Origin: Oceanobacter kriegii DSM 6294
GTDB lineage: Bacteria; Pseudomonadota; Gammaproteobacteria; Pseudomonadales; Oceanobacteraceae
Assembly (NCBI RefSeq): GCF_000422845.1
Contig: NZ_AUGV01000003.1
Coordinates: forward strand, 1 to 64,000
Length of the DNA stretch: 64,000 nt
Direction: 5' to 3'
In this document: piece by piece, positions 1-8,206 of the stretch
Layout of the letters: the number at the start of each line of letters is the position of its first letter
How positions within the stretch are numbered: the stretch's first letter is position 1
Program-made: the position numbers and the translations under genes
The notes under the pieces: model-generated
Seen by the model: only the letters and a program-made list of their open reading frames with translations
Databases searched by the model: none
What the model was told of the DNA's origin: nothing

Positions 1-188
1 CGTAGGGCGTATGCGGTATTAGCAGTCGTTTCCAACTGTTGTCCCCCACTACTGGGCAGATTCCTACGCGTTACTCACCCGTCCGCCGCTCGTCAGCAGA
101 TAGCAAGCTATCTCTGTTACCGCTCGACTTGCATGTGTTAAGCCTGCCGCCAGCGTTCAATCTGAGCCATGATCAAACTCTTCAGTTT
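1..188 (-). rRNA. rrs: 16S ribosomal RNA, 5' end only
   Basis: Read on the minus strand, the sequence begins AAACTGAAGAGTTTGATCAT and continues into the universal 27F primer site. It then runs through the V1 loop and the conserved block around GGCGGACGGGTGAGTAACGC. The mature 5' end is placed by analogy with E. coli, whose 16S starts AAATTGAAGAG. Only about the first 188 nt are present; the rest of the rrn operon lies outside the window. The V1 hairpin and the following block look like a gammaproteobacterium, but this is too short for a genus call. Confidence 0.97.
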
Positions 189-389
189 AAAGTGTTTCGA
201 CCGACGGAATATGTCGATCTAAATCTTGCTCAAGAATAAAACTGTTAACATTCACGTAAATGAATTATCGACGAGTTCTTACTTGATAATTTTTGACTTC
301 AAAATCATCTCAGTAAGCACCCACACGTAATTGTCTAAATTCTTTGTTAAAGAGCGTGCTTCGTTGTTTTCACTCGAAGCGGGCTGCGC
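189..389 (-). other. rrn leader with boxA antitermination site
   Basis: This is the transcribed spacer between the proximal rrn promoter and mature 16S. On the minus strand it carries GCTCTTTAACAA at 344-355, matching the boxA antitermination sequence of rRNA operons. A GTGTGGGTGCTTAC block follows at 315-328 and resembles boxC. The boxA match is nearly exact. RNase III processing stems are expected here but their pairing partner downstream of 16S is outside the window. Confidence 0.8.
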
Positions 390-417
390 ATTCTAAAGAC
401 TTAAATCTCGATGTCAA
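390..417 (-). promoter_or_regulatory. rrn promoter, proximal copy
   Basis: Minus-strand -35 TTGACA (412-417) and -10 TAGAAT (390-395) are separated by 16 bp. The -10 is followed by a GCGC discriminator typical of stringently controlled rRNA promoters. An A6 tract lies just upstream of the -35. It is one of three near-identical modules. Confidence 0.85.
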
Positions 418-481
418 CCACTTTTTTAAAAGTTTTTCGAAGCGCTTTCTGGAAAGCTTTTCGATCAACTTCGAGGCGCGC

Positions 482-509
482 ATTCTAGAGATATTCTCGA
501 GAGTGTCAA
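482..509 (-). promoter_or_regulatory. rrn promoter, middle copy
   Basis: Minus-strand TTGACA (504-509), a 16-bp spacer and TAGAAT (482-487), followed by the same GCGC discriminator. An AAAAAAGAG tract lies upstream of the -35. The architecture is the same as in the other two copies. Confidence 0.85.
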
Positions 510-564
510 CCTCTTTTTTCTTTTGTTTTCAACGCCTTGGAGCGCCTCAACTCAAGTGCCGCGC

Positions 565-592
565 ATTCTACGGATATCCTGCGCGGCGTCAA
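565..592 (-). promoter_or_regulatory. rrn promoter, distal copy at the tyrS stop
   Basis: Minus-strand TTGACG (587-592), a 16-bp spacer and TAGAAT (565-570), again with a GCGC discriminator. The -35 lies only 14 bp past the tyrS stop codon, and no terminator separates them. tyrS transcripts could therefore read into the rrn leader. Confidence 0.8.
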
Positions 593-606
593 CACCTTTT
601 TTGAAA

Positions 607-1905
607 TTATTTCACTTCAAACAGGTGGTACTTCTTCTTGCCCAGTTTCACCAGGAAGAAGCGACCATATAGAGCCTTATCTGCAGCAAAGCTCTCAGCG
701 GTCTTCATGTTGTCCTCAGCACCTTTGGCTTCGCCATTGATCAGAACCGCGTTACGGCCGAGGGCGTCTTTTACTTCACGGCCAGCTTTTACCATGCCGC
801 AGTCTGCAAACAGGCTGGTCATTGGTGTTTCAGCAATCGCTGCCAAATCCAGGTCGCTGGATGGCAGGCCGTCGAGTTTGATCTGTTCCAGCTCAGCTTC
901 GCTCAGCTGGGAGATGTCGCCAGCAAACAAGGCTTCGGTAATGCGCTTGGCAGAAGCCAGTGCTTCATCACCGTGGACCAGACGGGTCACTTCTTCGGCC
1001 AGAATCGGTTGTACGGTCTTACGACCCTGAATCTCGGCATCTTTTTGTTCGATGGCATCGATCTCTTCAACCGGCAAGAAGGTGAAGTATTTAAGGAATT
1101 TGTAGGCGTCAGCGTCGGCGGTATTCATCCAGAACTGGTAGAACGCGTACGGCGACGTCTTACTGGCGTCCAGCCAAATAGTGCCGCTCTCGGTCTTACC
1201 GAACTTGGTGCCATCCGACTTGGTAACCAACGGCATGGTCAGGCCGAATACCTGCTTGCCATACATACGACGAGCCAGGTCGACACCACCAACAATGTTA
1301 CCCCACTGGTCAGAACCACCAATTTGCAGGGTCAGGCCTTCACGCTCGGCCAGCTCGGCGAAATCGAAGGATTGCAGCAACATATAGGTGAATTCGGTAA
1401 AAGAGATACCGGAGCCTTCGCGTTCGATACGCTGCTTCACGGATTCTTTCTGAATCATGTTGTTGACACTGAAGTGCTTGCCAACATCACGCAGGAAGTC
1501 GAGCACGCTCATGTTGCCAACCCAATCGAGGTTGTTCACTACAACCGCGCTGTTGTCGCCGCTATCGAAGTCGATGAACTGGCTTACCTGGGCTTTCAGC
1601 TTATCAACCCAGCCTGCCACCACTTCAGGGCCATTCAGCTTACGTTCCTGAGCCTTGAAGCTTGGGTCACCGATCAGGCCGGTTGCGCCACCTACCAGTG
1701 CGAATGGCTTGTGACCTGCCAGTTGAAAACGCTTCAACATCAGCAACGGCACCAGGCTGCCAATATGCAGACTGTCGGCGGTTGGATCGAAGCCACAATA
1801 CAGAGTGCGCATGCCGCTCTCCAAGTGGTCAATAAGCTCCTGGTCAGCGGTTGCCTGGTTCAGCAAGCCGCGCGCTTTCAAATCTTCGATCAATGCAGCT
1901 GTCAT
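607..1905 (-). CDS. tyrS: tyrosyl-tRNA synthetase
   Basis: Class I aminoacyl-tRNA synthetase that charges tRNA-Tyr with tyrosine in the cytoplasm. The product is 432 aa, close to the 424 aa of E. coli TyrS. The HIGH signature appears as HIGS within DPTADSLHIGSL near residues 40-52. The KMSKS equivalent is KFGKT, which marks the E. coli-type TyrS. The C-terminal stretch, including GREVKDALGRNAVLINGEA, is the S4-like RNA-binding domain. The ATG start is divergent from the M23 peptidase gene with about 140 bp between them. The stop is followed directly by the tandem rrn promoters, an arrangement that could link tyrS transcription to rrn. Confidence 0.97.
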   Translation of the reverse strand: MTAALIEDLKARGLLNQATADQELIDHLESGMRTLYCGFDPTADSLHIGSLVPLLMLKRFQLAGHKPFALVGGATGLIGDPSFKAQERKLNGPEVVAGWVDKLKAQVSQFIDFDSGDNSAVVVNNLDWVGNMSVLDFLRDVGKHFSVNNMIQKESVKQRIEREGSGISFTEFTYMLLQSFDFAELAEREGLTLQIGGSDQWGNIVGGVDLARRMYGKQVFGLTMPLVTKSDGTKFGKTESGTIWLDASKTSPYAFYQFWMNTADADAYKFLKYFTFLPVEEIDAIEQKDAEIQGRKTVQPILAEEVTRLVHGDEALASAKRITEALFAGDISQLSEAELEQIKLDGLPSSDLDLAAIAETPMTSLFADCGMVKAGREVKDALGRNAVLINGEAKGAEDNMKTAESFAADKALYGRFFLVKLGKKKYHLFEVK

Positions 1906-2047
1906 GGCGTGTTTTTGTGTCTAGTAAAAAGGGGCATCGAACATACCTGATCGAGGTGCAAAATCAAGGGACTGCCCACTGGTTAAAATCTCCGCAACCG
2001 CTAAGATGTTGATAAGAGATATACCAGTTCAGGAATTCCTGCCCCTC

Positions 2048-3313
2048 ATGGCACAGACAAGCAGTCCCCTTCAGTACTTCCCCGCCACCCACCTTCTTGG
2101 TGCCGCTATTACCCTTATTCTGATTCTGGTGGCGTTGTTATGGCCCACCCCGGATGACCGCCTGACCACAACATTGACCGTGGCAATCCCGGACAATGCA
2201 GAAGCAGCGGCAGAAGAAGAGACCGTGCAGTGGCACAGCGACAAGGTGCAATCCGGCGACAGTCTGTCGACCCTGTTCTCACGGAATTCGCTGTCGGCGG
2301 TTGATGTGATTGAACTGGCATCACAAGCCCCGAAGGAAGCCATTCGCCTGTACCCGGGCCAGGAGCTGCGTTGGACCACCAACTGGGATAACCGCATTCA
2401 GACCCTTGAGATTCCGATCTCGCCACTGGCGAAGCATGTACTGTCGCGCTCTGAAAAAGGTACTTTCGATTATCAACTGGCCGAGCGCGAAGCGGATCAT
2501 GTGCCTCGCTTTGCCAGCGCCGAGATCAATAACTCGCTGTTTCTGGATGGCGACCGTGCTGGCGTGCCGGAACAGGTATTGATTGAACTGGCTGCCATCT
2601 TCGGCTGGGACATCGACTTCGCCATGGACATTCGCAAGGGCGATTCTTTCAGTCTGATTTACGACGAGATCTATCTTGATGGCGAAAAGATTGGCAACGG
2701 CGACATCAAGATCGCCCGCTTTGTGAATCAGGGCCGTGAGATTACCGCGGTGCGCTACGAAGACGATCAGGGTAATGCCAACTACTACACCCCGGAAGGT
2801 CTGAGCATGCGGAAGGAGTTTCTGCGTAACCCGATCGACTTCTTCCGCATCAGCTCGCGCTTTAACCTGCGACGCAAGCATCCTATCTACAACACCATCC
2901 GCGCCCACAAAGGGACGGATTACGCAGCCCCTACCGGTACACCGGTCAAAGCCGTGGGTGATGGCCGTATTACCTGGGCCAGCCGTAAGGGCACCTACGG
3001 CAACCTGATCATCATCAAACACAACAATCGCTATGAAACCCGTTACGCCCATTTAAACAGCTTTCATCGTTCAACCAAGGTTGGCCGTTACGTGAAGCAG
3101 GGACAGGTGATTGGCTACGTTGGCTCGACCGGTGCTGCCACTGGCCCGCACCTGCACTATGAGTTCCGCGTCGATGGCGTATTCCGCGACTCACTGACCT
3201 TCAAGTTTCCCAAGGCCAAGTCCATTGCCTCCAGCGAGAAAGACGACTTCCTCAAGAAAGCCAATGCCATGCTGATGTGGCTGCATGGCTATCAGGTCAG
3301 TGCACTGCCATGA
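2048..3313 (+). CDS. M23 family peptidoglycan endopeptidase, membrane anchored
   Basis: Probable zinc DD-endopeptidase that cleaves peptidoglycan cross-links in the periplasm. The chosen ATG gives 421 aa and a single N-terminal membrane segment (HLLGAAITLILILVALLWP). An in-frame ATG 42 nt upstream is possible but has no ribosome-binding site. After the anchor comes a LysM/OapA-like region (QSGDSLSTLFSRNSLS). The C-terminal LytM domain carries the zinc motifs H287-KGT-D291 and H368-L-H370. The stop overlaps the anmK start by 4 nt (ATGA), so the two are co-transcribed. This peptidase-anmK pairing next to tyrS also occurs in Pseudomonas. A paralogue lies at 30352-31749. Confidence 0.9.
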   Translation: MAQTSSPLQYFPATHLLGAAITLILILVALLWPTPDDRLTTTLTVAIPDNAEAAAEEETVQWHSDKVQSGDSLSTLFSRNSLSAVDVIELASQAPKEAIRLYPGQELRWTTNWDNRIQTLEIPISPLAKHVLSRSEKGTFDYQLAEREADHVPRFASAEINNSLFLDGDRAGVPEQVLIELAAIFGWDIDFAMDIRKGDSFSLIYDEIYLDGEKIGNGDIKIARFVNQGREITAVRYEDDQGNANYYTPEGLSMRKEFLRNPIDFFRISSRFNLRRKHPIYNTIRAHKGTDYAAPTGTPVKAVGDGRITWASRKGTYGNLIIIKHNNRYETRYAHLNSFHRSTKVGRYVKQGQVIGYVGSTGAATGPHLHYEFRVDGVFRDSLTFKFPKAKSIASSEKDDFLKKANAMLMWLHGYQVSALP

Positions 3314-4422
3314 CCAACACGCTGAATCAGAACAAACACGGGCTTTATATTGGTTTGATGTCCGGTACCAGTGCCGATGGCATGGATGCCGTGTTGTGCG
3401 AGTACATAGGCACCGCCTTTCGTACTCTGGCTTGTGAATCGTTGGACTATTCGCCATCAGAAACACGTTGGCTGCGCGACGCGGCGCTGGCACCGACATT
3501 AGCGGTCAGCGACATCATGTTGATGGACCGCTTTATTGCCGAGCGTTCGGTTGAGCTGGTGCAAACCCTGCTGGAGCAAACACAGCTCAAGCCCAACGGC
3601 ATCTGTGCTGTTGGCAGTCATGGCCATACCCTGCGTCATCAAAGCCAACCTGGCGGCGTTACCTGGCAGATTGGCGACCCATCGTGGATTGCTGAACACA
3701 CCGGCATTTGTTGCGTTGCTGACTTCCGTCGACGGGACGTTGCGGCCGGCGGCCAGGGTGCACCCTTAGTACCGGCGTTTCACCAACAAGTGTTTGGCGG
3801 ATCAGACATCGACACCATGGCGTTAAATATCGGTGGCATCGCCAACATCAGTGTACTGAAAGGCGCTGATACTCTCGGCTTTGATACCGGGCCGGGCAAC
3901 GCCCTGATGGACGAGTATTGCCAGACGCGCTTGCAGCAGTCGTGCGATATGGGCGGCCAGCTGGCCGCTACAGGGAAGGTTGCTGACGAGGTATTGCAGC
4001 AGTGGCTGACGCTCGACTTCCTGCATCAGACGCCACCAAAGAGCACCGGGCGAGAGCTGTTTCGGCTGTCGGCCTTTGAGGGTGACCTGCAAACGCTGTC
4101 TGCCGCCGATGCACTGGCGACGCTGACTGAGTTCACCGCCCGCAGCATTGCAGACGCAGTAAACCGCTATGGCCATTCGCAAGGGGAGCTACTGGTATGC
4201 GGTGGAGGGGCGTTTAATCAGCACTTGATGAATCGACTGGCCGCCTTGTTGCCGCATCATCAGGTTATGGACACCGAACAACGGGGCATTCATCCGCTAT
4301 GGGTGGAAGGGGCCGCGTTCGCCTGGCTGGCCGCTCAGACACTGAATGGCCTGGCAGGAAATTTACCCGCGGTCACAGGTGCCCGCGGCGATCGGATTCT
4401 GGGGGCTGTATACCCAGCCTGA
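3310..4422 (+). CDS. anmK: anhydro-N-acetylmuramic acid kinase
   Basis: Phosphorylates and opens 1,6-anhydro-MurNAc released during wall turnover, giving MurNAc-6-phosphate for recycling in the cytoplasm. The product from the ATG that overlaps the upstream stop is 370 aa, the normal family length. The N-terminal ATP-binding signature GLMSGTSADGMD is at residues 15-26. GFDTGPGNALMDEY and the glycine-rich VCGGGAFN belong to the ASKHA-type kinase core. The translational overlap with the M23 peptidase gene couples wall cleavage with recycling. Confidence 0.97.
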   Translation: MTNTLNQNKHGLYIGLMSGTSADGMDAVLCEYIGTAFRTLACESLDYSPSETRWLRDAALAPTLAVSDIMLMDRFIAERSVELVQTLLEQTQLKPNGICAVGSHGHTLRHQSQPGGVTWQIGDPSWIAEHTGICCVADFRRRDVAAGGQGAPLVPAFHQQVFGGSDIDTMALNIGGIANISVLKGADTLGFDTGPGNALMDEYCQTRLQQSCDMGGQLAATGKVADEVLQQWLTLDFLHQTPPKSTGRELFRLSAFEGDLQTLSAADALATLTEFTARSIADAVNRYGHSQGELLVCGGGAFNQHLMNRLAALLPHHQVMDTEQRGIHPLWVEGAAFAWLAAQTLNGLAGNLPAVTGARGDRILGAVYPA

Positions 4423-4482
4423 CCTAGCTAGCCTGATCTTCGGCGTTTACCCAAAAGGTCTTTGGTTAGGAAAACGCTTGCC

Positions 4483-5007
4483 TCAGAACCAGGCGTAGCC
4501 GGAGGTTTGCAGGCGCTGAACTTCCTGCTCGCCGTTTTCGACGTAGTCGATAAAGGCAGGCAGCTCATCACGATCCAGGTGGTTCTGCACCATCCAACCC
4601 TCGCAAGCCTTGAAGTCGACCACTCCGAAGGCTTCCAGACGGGCGGCGGTATCAATCAGATCCCGATTGGCTTCGTAGTTGTCACGGGTGAACAGGCGCA
4701 GCTCTTCCCCCCGCAATACAAACGCAATCGGCTCGCGGCTGGCGTAACCATCGTAGTTGGTTACCATTTTCTCGGCCCGAAACATCAGGTCGCGTAATTC
4801 GTCGGCGGAATGCAGCTGAATGGCGGCCAGAAAACGGGCGTTGTCGTTAACCACGGGTTCCAACACCGTCGCACTGGCGTGTTCTGCGTGCTGGACGTCA
4901 TTGGCATAGGCCGGTGCCGTGGTGCACAGGGCACTGGCACACAGCGTCAGAAGAGAAAATCGAATTCCTCGCAGAATTCTTGCACTGAGGGAAAAACGTT
5001 GGTGCAT
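4483..5007 (-). CDS. secreted DsrE/DsrF-like protein
   Basis: A 174-aa protein with an N-terminal signal peptide (LLTLCASALCTTAPAYA) and a predicted periplasmic location. The C-terminal half reads like a DsrE/DsrF-like sulfur-relay fold: FVLRGEELRLF, an AARLEAFGVVDFKACEGWM segment with one Cys, and an ending of EVQRLQTSGYAWF. The ATG has a GGGGTG ribosome-binding site; an in-frame GTG 12 nt upstream is less likely. The gene follows erpA after 18 nt, so it is probably in the same transcript. A role in sulfur or thiol chemistry is inferred from fold resemblance and context only. Confidence 0.72.
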   Translation of the reverse strand: MHQRFSLSARILRGIRFSLLTLCASALCTTAPAYANDVQHAEHASATVLEPVVNDNARFLAAIQLHSADELRDLMFRAEKMVTNYDGYASREPIAFVLRGEELRLFTRDNYEANRDLIDTAARLEAFGVVDFKACEGWMVQNHLDRDELPAFIDYVENGEQEVQRLQTSGYAWF

Positions 5008-5025
5008 CTTGCACCCCACTGTTAA

Positions 5026-5370
5026 TCAGACAGAGAAAGAGGAACCGCAACCACACGTTGAGGTTGCGGATGGGTTATGAACCAGAAAACGTGAGCCTTC
5101 CAGGCCCTCCTGGTAGTCAATCACAGAACCCACCAGATAGCTGTAGCTGAGTGAGTCCACCAGCACCCGAACGCCATCACGGCTAATCAGGCTGTCGTCT
5201 TCGGCGCGCTCGTCGTCAAAGGTAAAGCCATACTGAAAGCCGGAACAACCGCCACCGGTTACAAATACCCGCAGACACAGCTCATCGTCTGCTTCTTCAA
5301 GCAGCAGCTCACGCACCTTGGCTTCGGCGTTGCTGGAGAGTTCAATGGGTTCGGCGTTCAATACGGTCAT
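5026..5370 (-). CDS. erpA: iron-sulfur cluster insertion protein ErpA
   Basis: A-type carrier that delivers Fe-S clusters to apoproteins such as IspG/IspH. The protein is 114 aa, the standard length. It carries the three conserved cysteines in the A-type spacing: C42 in [11 protein letters not shown], and C106 and C108 in [11 protein letters not shown]. The gene sits upstream of the DsrE-like gene and downstream of the bactofilin, all on the same strand. The neighbourhood erpA-bactofilin-membrane protein-argC matches conserved gammaproteobacterial synteny. Confidence 0.97.
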   Translation of the reverse strand: MTVLNAEPIELSSNAEAKVRELLLEEADDELCLRVFVTGGGCSGFQYGFTFDDERAEDDSLISRDGVRVLVDSLSYSYLVGSVIDYQEGLEGSRFLVHNPSATSTCGCGSSFSV

Positions 5371-5425
5371 ATTGGGCTTTCGGGTCCTGTTCAGAGTGGT
5401 TAAATTATGCGTTTACCTGAGCAAA

Positions 5426-5842
5426 TCAGTCAACTTTACTTTCAGAGACAGTCTGTACCGGCTTGCCTTTGGCGGCTTTGCCGTCGGCCTGATGCTTGAG
5501 CTGGCCATTCACCGACGCGCCCATCACCATTTCCATGGCCTTGTAATGCACATCACCTGTGATGCGGGCATCTTTGGCCAATTCAATGTATTCCGATGCA
5601 TAAATATTGCCGTTGATTTCACCATTAATGATGATGTTCGGCGCATGAATGTCGCCTTCAACACGGCCCTTGTTGCTGACGCGCAGTACCGCACTGCCAG
5701 AACCGTCGGCGGTCAGGTTGCCCTTGATCACGCCATCGATATTGACCCCACCCGAAAAACGAACGTCGCCGGTAATTTCAGTTTTGGCAGAAATAACGGT
5801 GTCGTACTGCACATTCGAACTCTTTTCTTTAGCACTGAACAT
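5426..5842 (-). CDS. bactofilin (polymer-forming cytoskeletal protein)
   Basis: A 138-aa protein whose middle is a run of short beta-helix turns, for example TEITGDVRFSGGVNIDGVIKGN, GRVEGDIHAPNIIINGEINGN and DARITGDVHYKAMEMVMGA. This is the bactofilin (DUF583) pattern. The N- and C-termini are short, polar and low in complexity, as usual. Bactofilins self-assemble without nucleotide and act as scaffolds for wall enzymes at the membrane. The gene is 9 bp downstream of the coiled-coil membrane protein, which suggests a functional pair. Confidence 0.92.
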   Translation of the reverse strand: MFSAKEKSSNVQYDTVISAKTEITGDVRFSGGVNIDGVIKGNLTADGSGSAVLRVSNKGRVEGDIHAPNIIINGEINGNIYASEYIELAKDARITGDVHYKAMEMVMGASVNGQLKHQADGKAAKGKPVQTVSESKVD

Positions 5843-5851
5843 GGTGTTACC

Positions 5852-6598
5852 TTACTGGGTTGGCCAATCAAATGTTGCTTCAATTTTACGTGCCTTACGG
5901 CCGGTCGAATCAGCCACCACCAGCACCTTCGATGGTGTGAAGCCCTCCGGCAAGGCGATGGTTCCAGTCGCTTCCTGGAAGTAACGGAAGCGGAATAAAA
6001 TGCCTTCGGACGGCACCGAGTCGCTGAGATCAGACAGAGCATAGCTGACCGTCTGATCGCCCTGACTGCCTTGCAGCGTCACGTGGGCATACCCTTCCAC
6101 CACGGTGCCGTTGTCGCTGACCTGGGTCAGCATGAGGCGATAGCCAGCCTGCTGGCCATCGCCCGGTTGAATGCTCAGACTGTGAATCTTCAGGCCCTTG
6201 GTGACGGCTGCCGGGTCCATGATGCTTTTGTAAAACGCCAGCTCTTCTTCCAAGCCATCCACCTGATCTTCCAGTGAACGAATGGACTCCCGCACGCTGT
6301 CGGCTGCCTGACGATCCACCTGGCCACCTTTTTCAAGAATGCCCACCTGTTGGCTCAGCATATCGATACTGGCCTGATTGTTCTGCAACGACGACTGCAA
6401 GGTGTCACGTTCAGCACGCAGACGTTTGACGGTATCAATGTTGTAGAACCAGGCGGCGGCAAATGCCGCTGCAGCAACCACCACCAAGCTCACCAAACGC
6501 CAGAACAATGCCCTGCGGGCATGCCCGGGGCGATGGCGAACAATCACCAGCTCGTCTTGCTGGCTACCTTGTACAACCGAACCTTTCCTCAGCGTCAT
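5852..6598 (-). CDS. single-pass membrane protein with coiled coil (DUF6776-like)
   Basis: A 248-aa protein. A basic N-terminus (VRHRPGHARRALFWR) precedes one membrane segment near residues 33-50 (LVSLVVVAAAAFAAAWFY). A predicted coiled coil follows at about 58-120 (LRAERDTLQSSLQNNQASID and the repeated LE/VD heptads after it). The C-terminal beta-rich domain would be periplasmic. It resembles the uncharacterised family found between argC and bactofilin genes in Pseudomonas-like genomes. The function is unknown. The tight spacing to the bactofilin gene makes it a candidate membrane partner of that polymer. Confidence 0.8.
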   Translation of the reverse strand: MTLRKGSVVQGSQQDELVIVRHRPGHARRALFWRLVSLVVVAAAAFAAAWFYNIDTVKRLRAERDTLQSSLQNNQASIDMLSQQVGILEKGGQVDRQAADSVRESIRSLEDQVDGLEEELAFYKSIMDPAAVTKGLKIHSLSIQPGDGQQAGYRLMLTQVSDNGTVVEGYAHVTLQGSQGDQTVSYALSDLSDSVPSEGILFRFRYFQEATGTIALPEGFTPSKVLVVADSTGRKARKIEATFDWPTQ

Positions 6599-6625
6599 GA
6601 CAGCAGTCCTTACCCGACAGGCGGC

Positions 6626-7663
6626 TTACGGCATCAAGGCCACGTGGTTCAAACCGGTCAGTTCGTCCAGACCGAACATCAGGTTCATGTTCTGAACCGC
6701 CTGACCCGACGCACCTTTTACCAGGTTGTCGATCACCGACAACACCACAATCTGGCCGGTTTCAACATGACGATGCACAGCAATACGACACATGTTGCTG
6801 CCTTTTACTGAACGGGTCGCCGGGTGGCTGCCAGCTGGCATTACATCGACGAATGGCTCGTTGGCGTAGCGCTGTTCGTACAGGCCTTGCAGATCGAAAT
6901 CGGCAGGCAGGTCCGGAGCAAATGCGTACATGGTGGAGTGAATACCACGGATCATCGGCGTCAGGTGCGGCACAAACGTCAGGCCCACCGGCTTGCCAGC
7001 CATCCAGCCCAGACCCTGCTTGATTTCTGGCAGATGACGGTGACCTTTCACCGCATAGGCCATCATGGATTCGCTGGTTTCACACAACAGCGAACCCACC
7101 TTGGCACCACGGCCAGCACCGGACACACCGGACTTACAGTCGGCAATGATGGTTTGCTCTGGCAGCAGGTTGTTTTCCAGCAGAGGCATCAGGCCCAACT
7201 GGACAGACGTTGGGTAACAGCCCGGAACCGCAATCAGGCGGGCGTTGCGAATGTCGTCACGCTTCAGTTCCGGCAAACCGTAAACGGCTTCCGGCAACAG
7301 ACCACGGGCACCATGCGGCTGGCCGTACCATTTCTCCCATTCATCCGCATCCTGGATACGGAAGTCGGCAGACAGGTCGATCACGCGAGTACCGGTAGCC
7401 AGAATTTCTTCGGCCAGTGAATGCGCGACACCGTGTGGGGTGGCAAAGAACACCACATCACACTCACCAAGGGTGTTGGTATCAGGCACACTGAAGCAAA
7501 TATCGGTGTGGCCGCGCAGGTTCGGGTACATGTCGGCTACCGGCACGCCAGCTTCGCTTCGGGAAGTGATCACGTGCAGTTGCGCTTCCGGATGGTTTAC
7601 CAGAATACGCAGCAGTTCTACGCCTGTGTATCCGGTGCCGCCAACAATACCTACCTTGATCAC
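6626..7663 (-). CDS. argC: N-acetyl-gamma-glutamyl-phosphate reductase
   Basis: NADPH-dependent reduction of N-acetyl-glutamyl-phosphate to the semialdehyde, the third step of arginine synthesis. The protein is 345 aa, which fits the long type 1 enzymes. The Rossmann motif [10 protein letters not shown] is at residues 5-14. The catalytic cysteine is C149 in [13 protein letters not shown]. The conserved HRHLPEI contains the active-site histidine. It is the first gene of the minus-strand run argC - membrane protein - bactofilin - erpA - DsrE-like. About 160 bp separate its start from the inverted-repeat element. Confidence 0.97.
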   Translation of the reverse strand: MIKVGIVGGTGYTGVELLRILVNHPEAQLHVITSRSEAGVPVADMYPNLRGHTDICFSVPDTNTLGECDVVFFATPHGVAHSLAEEILATGTRVIDLSADFRIQDADEWEKWYGQPHGARGLLPEAVYGLPELKRDDIRNARLIAVPGCYPTSVQLGLMPLLENNLLPEQTIIADCKSGVSGAGRGAKVGSLLCETSESMMAYAVKGHRHLPEIKQGLGWMAGKPVGLTFVPHLTPMIRGIHSTMYAFAPDLPADFDLQGLYEQRYANEPFVDVMPAGSHPATRSVKGSNMCRIAVHRHVETGQIVVLSVIDNLVKGASGQAVQNMNLMFGLDELTGLNHVALMP

Positions 7664-7821
7664 TTCATCACCTCTTATGCCTTGTCTGCCTGCAAAATGG
7701 GGCGGCAGTAAGCCCTGTATTCAAACCGCTTATCATACCGCTTCTTTCGGCTATTTATAGAGCAACTTGCCAACCCGGACTTGCCAAATCCATGCTGTGC
7801 AATGGTCCTTGGGATTGACCT

Positions 7822-8086
7822 GGGACCCTCTGAACAACTCGGTGCCCGCTCTGGATGACAGGGCGAAGCTGAGTCACGAAGCTGATTTGCAGGCCTGACG
7901 GGTCAAGTCAAAAATCAGCGACACAGAGTCAGCAAGGCCCTGCCATCCCCGCAGGGCGCGGCCTGCAGCCCGCCAGAACAGTGTTGGCGAAATTGGAAAG
8001 GGCCAGCCATTCCGCTGCATTCGCCGCCTTGTTCTGACAACCTGCAGGACTCGCGCAGAGCTGTGCAGAGTTATTCAGAGGGTCCC
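7822..8086. mobile_element. 265-bp MITE-like element with 19-bp terminal inverted repeats
   Basis: The left end GGGACCCTCTGAACAACTC (7822-7840) and the right end GAGTTATTCAGAGGGTCCC (8068-8086) are inverted copies matching at 18 of 19 positions. Some further similarity continues inward (GCTCTG on both sides). The interior has no plausible coding sequence and contains a small palindrome, CTGATTT...AAATCAG. No clear target-site duplication is visible at the edges. It fills the gap between argC and the chloride channel gene. The size, the ends and the lack of a transposase fit a non-autonomous element. The parent transposase family is not assigned. Related ends occur at 12593 and 37156. Confidence 0.78.
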
Positions 8087-8206
8087 CTTTTGATTTTTAA
8101 CGATGCCTGTCACCATAGACGGCTGATCACTCCAATACCAAATCGCCCGTTCCGATGACAACGCCTGACCGCGTTATCCGAACGTCGCCACCAGCAGGGA
8201 ATTGCC

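Noticed and set aside
973-1950. Long plus-strand frame opposite tyrS (about 325 aa)
   Set aside because: It is a shadow of tyrS: no conserved domain, composition follows the opposite-strand codons.
7815-8095. Target-site duplication of the 265-bp element
   Set aside because: Flanks share only CT beside the ends; too short to claim.
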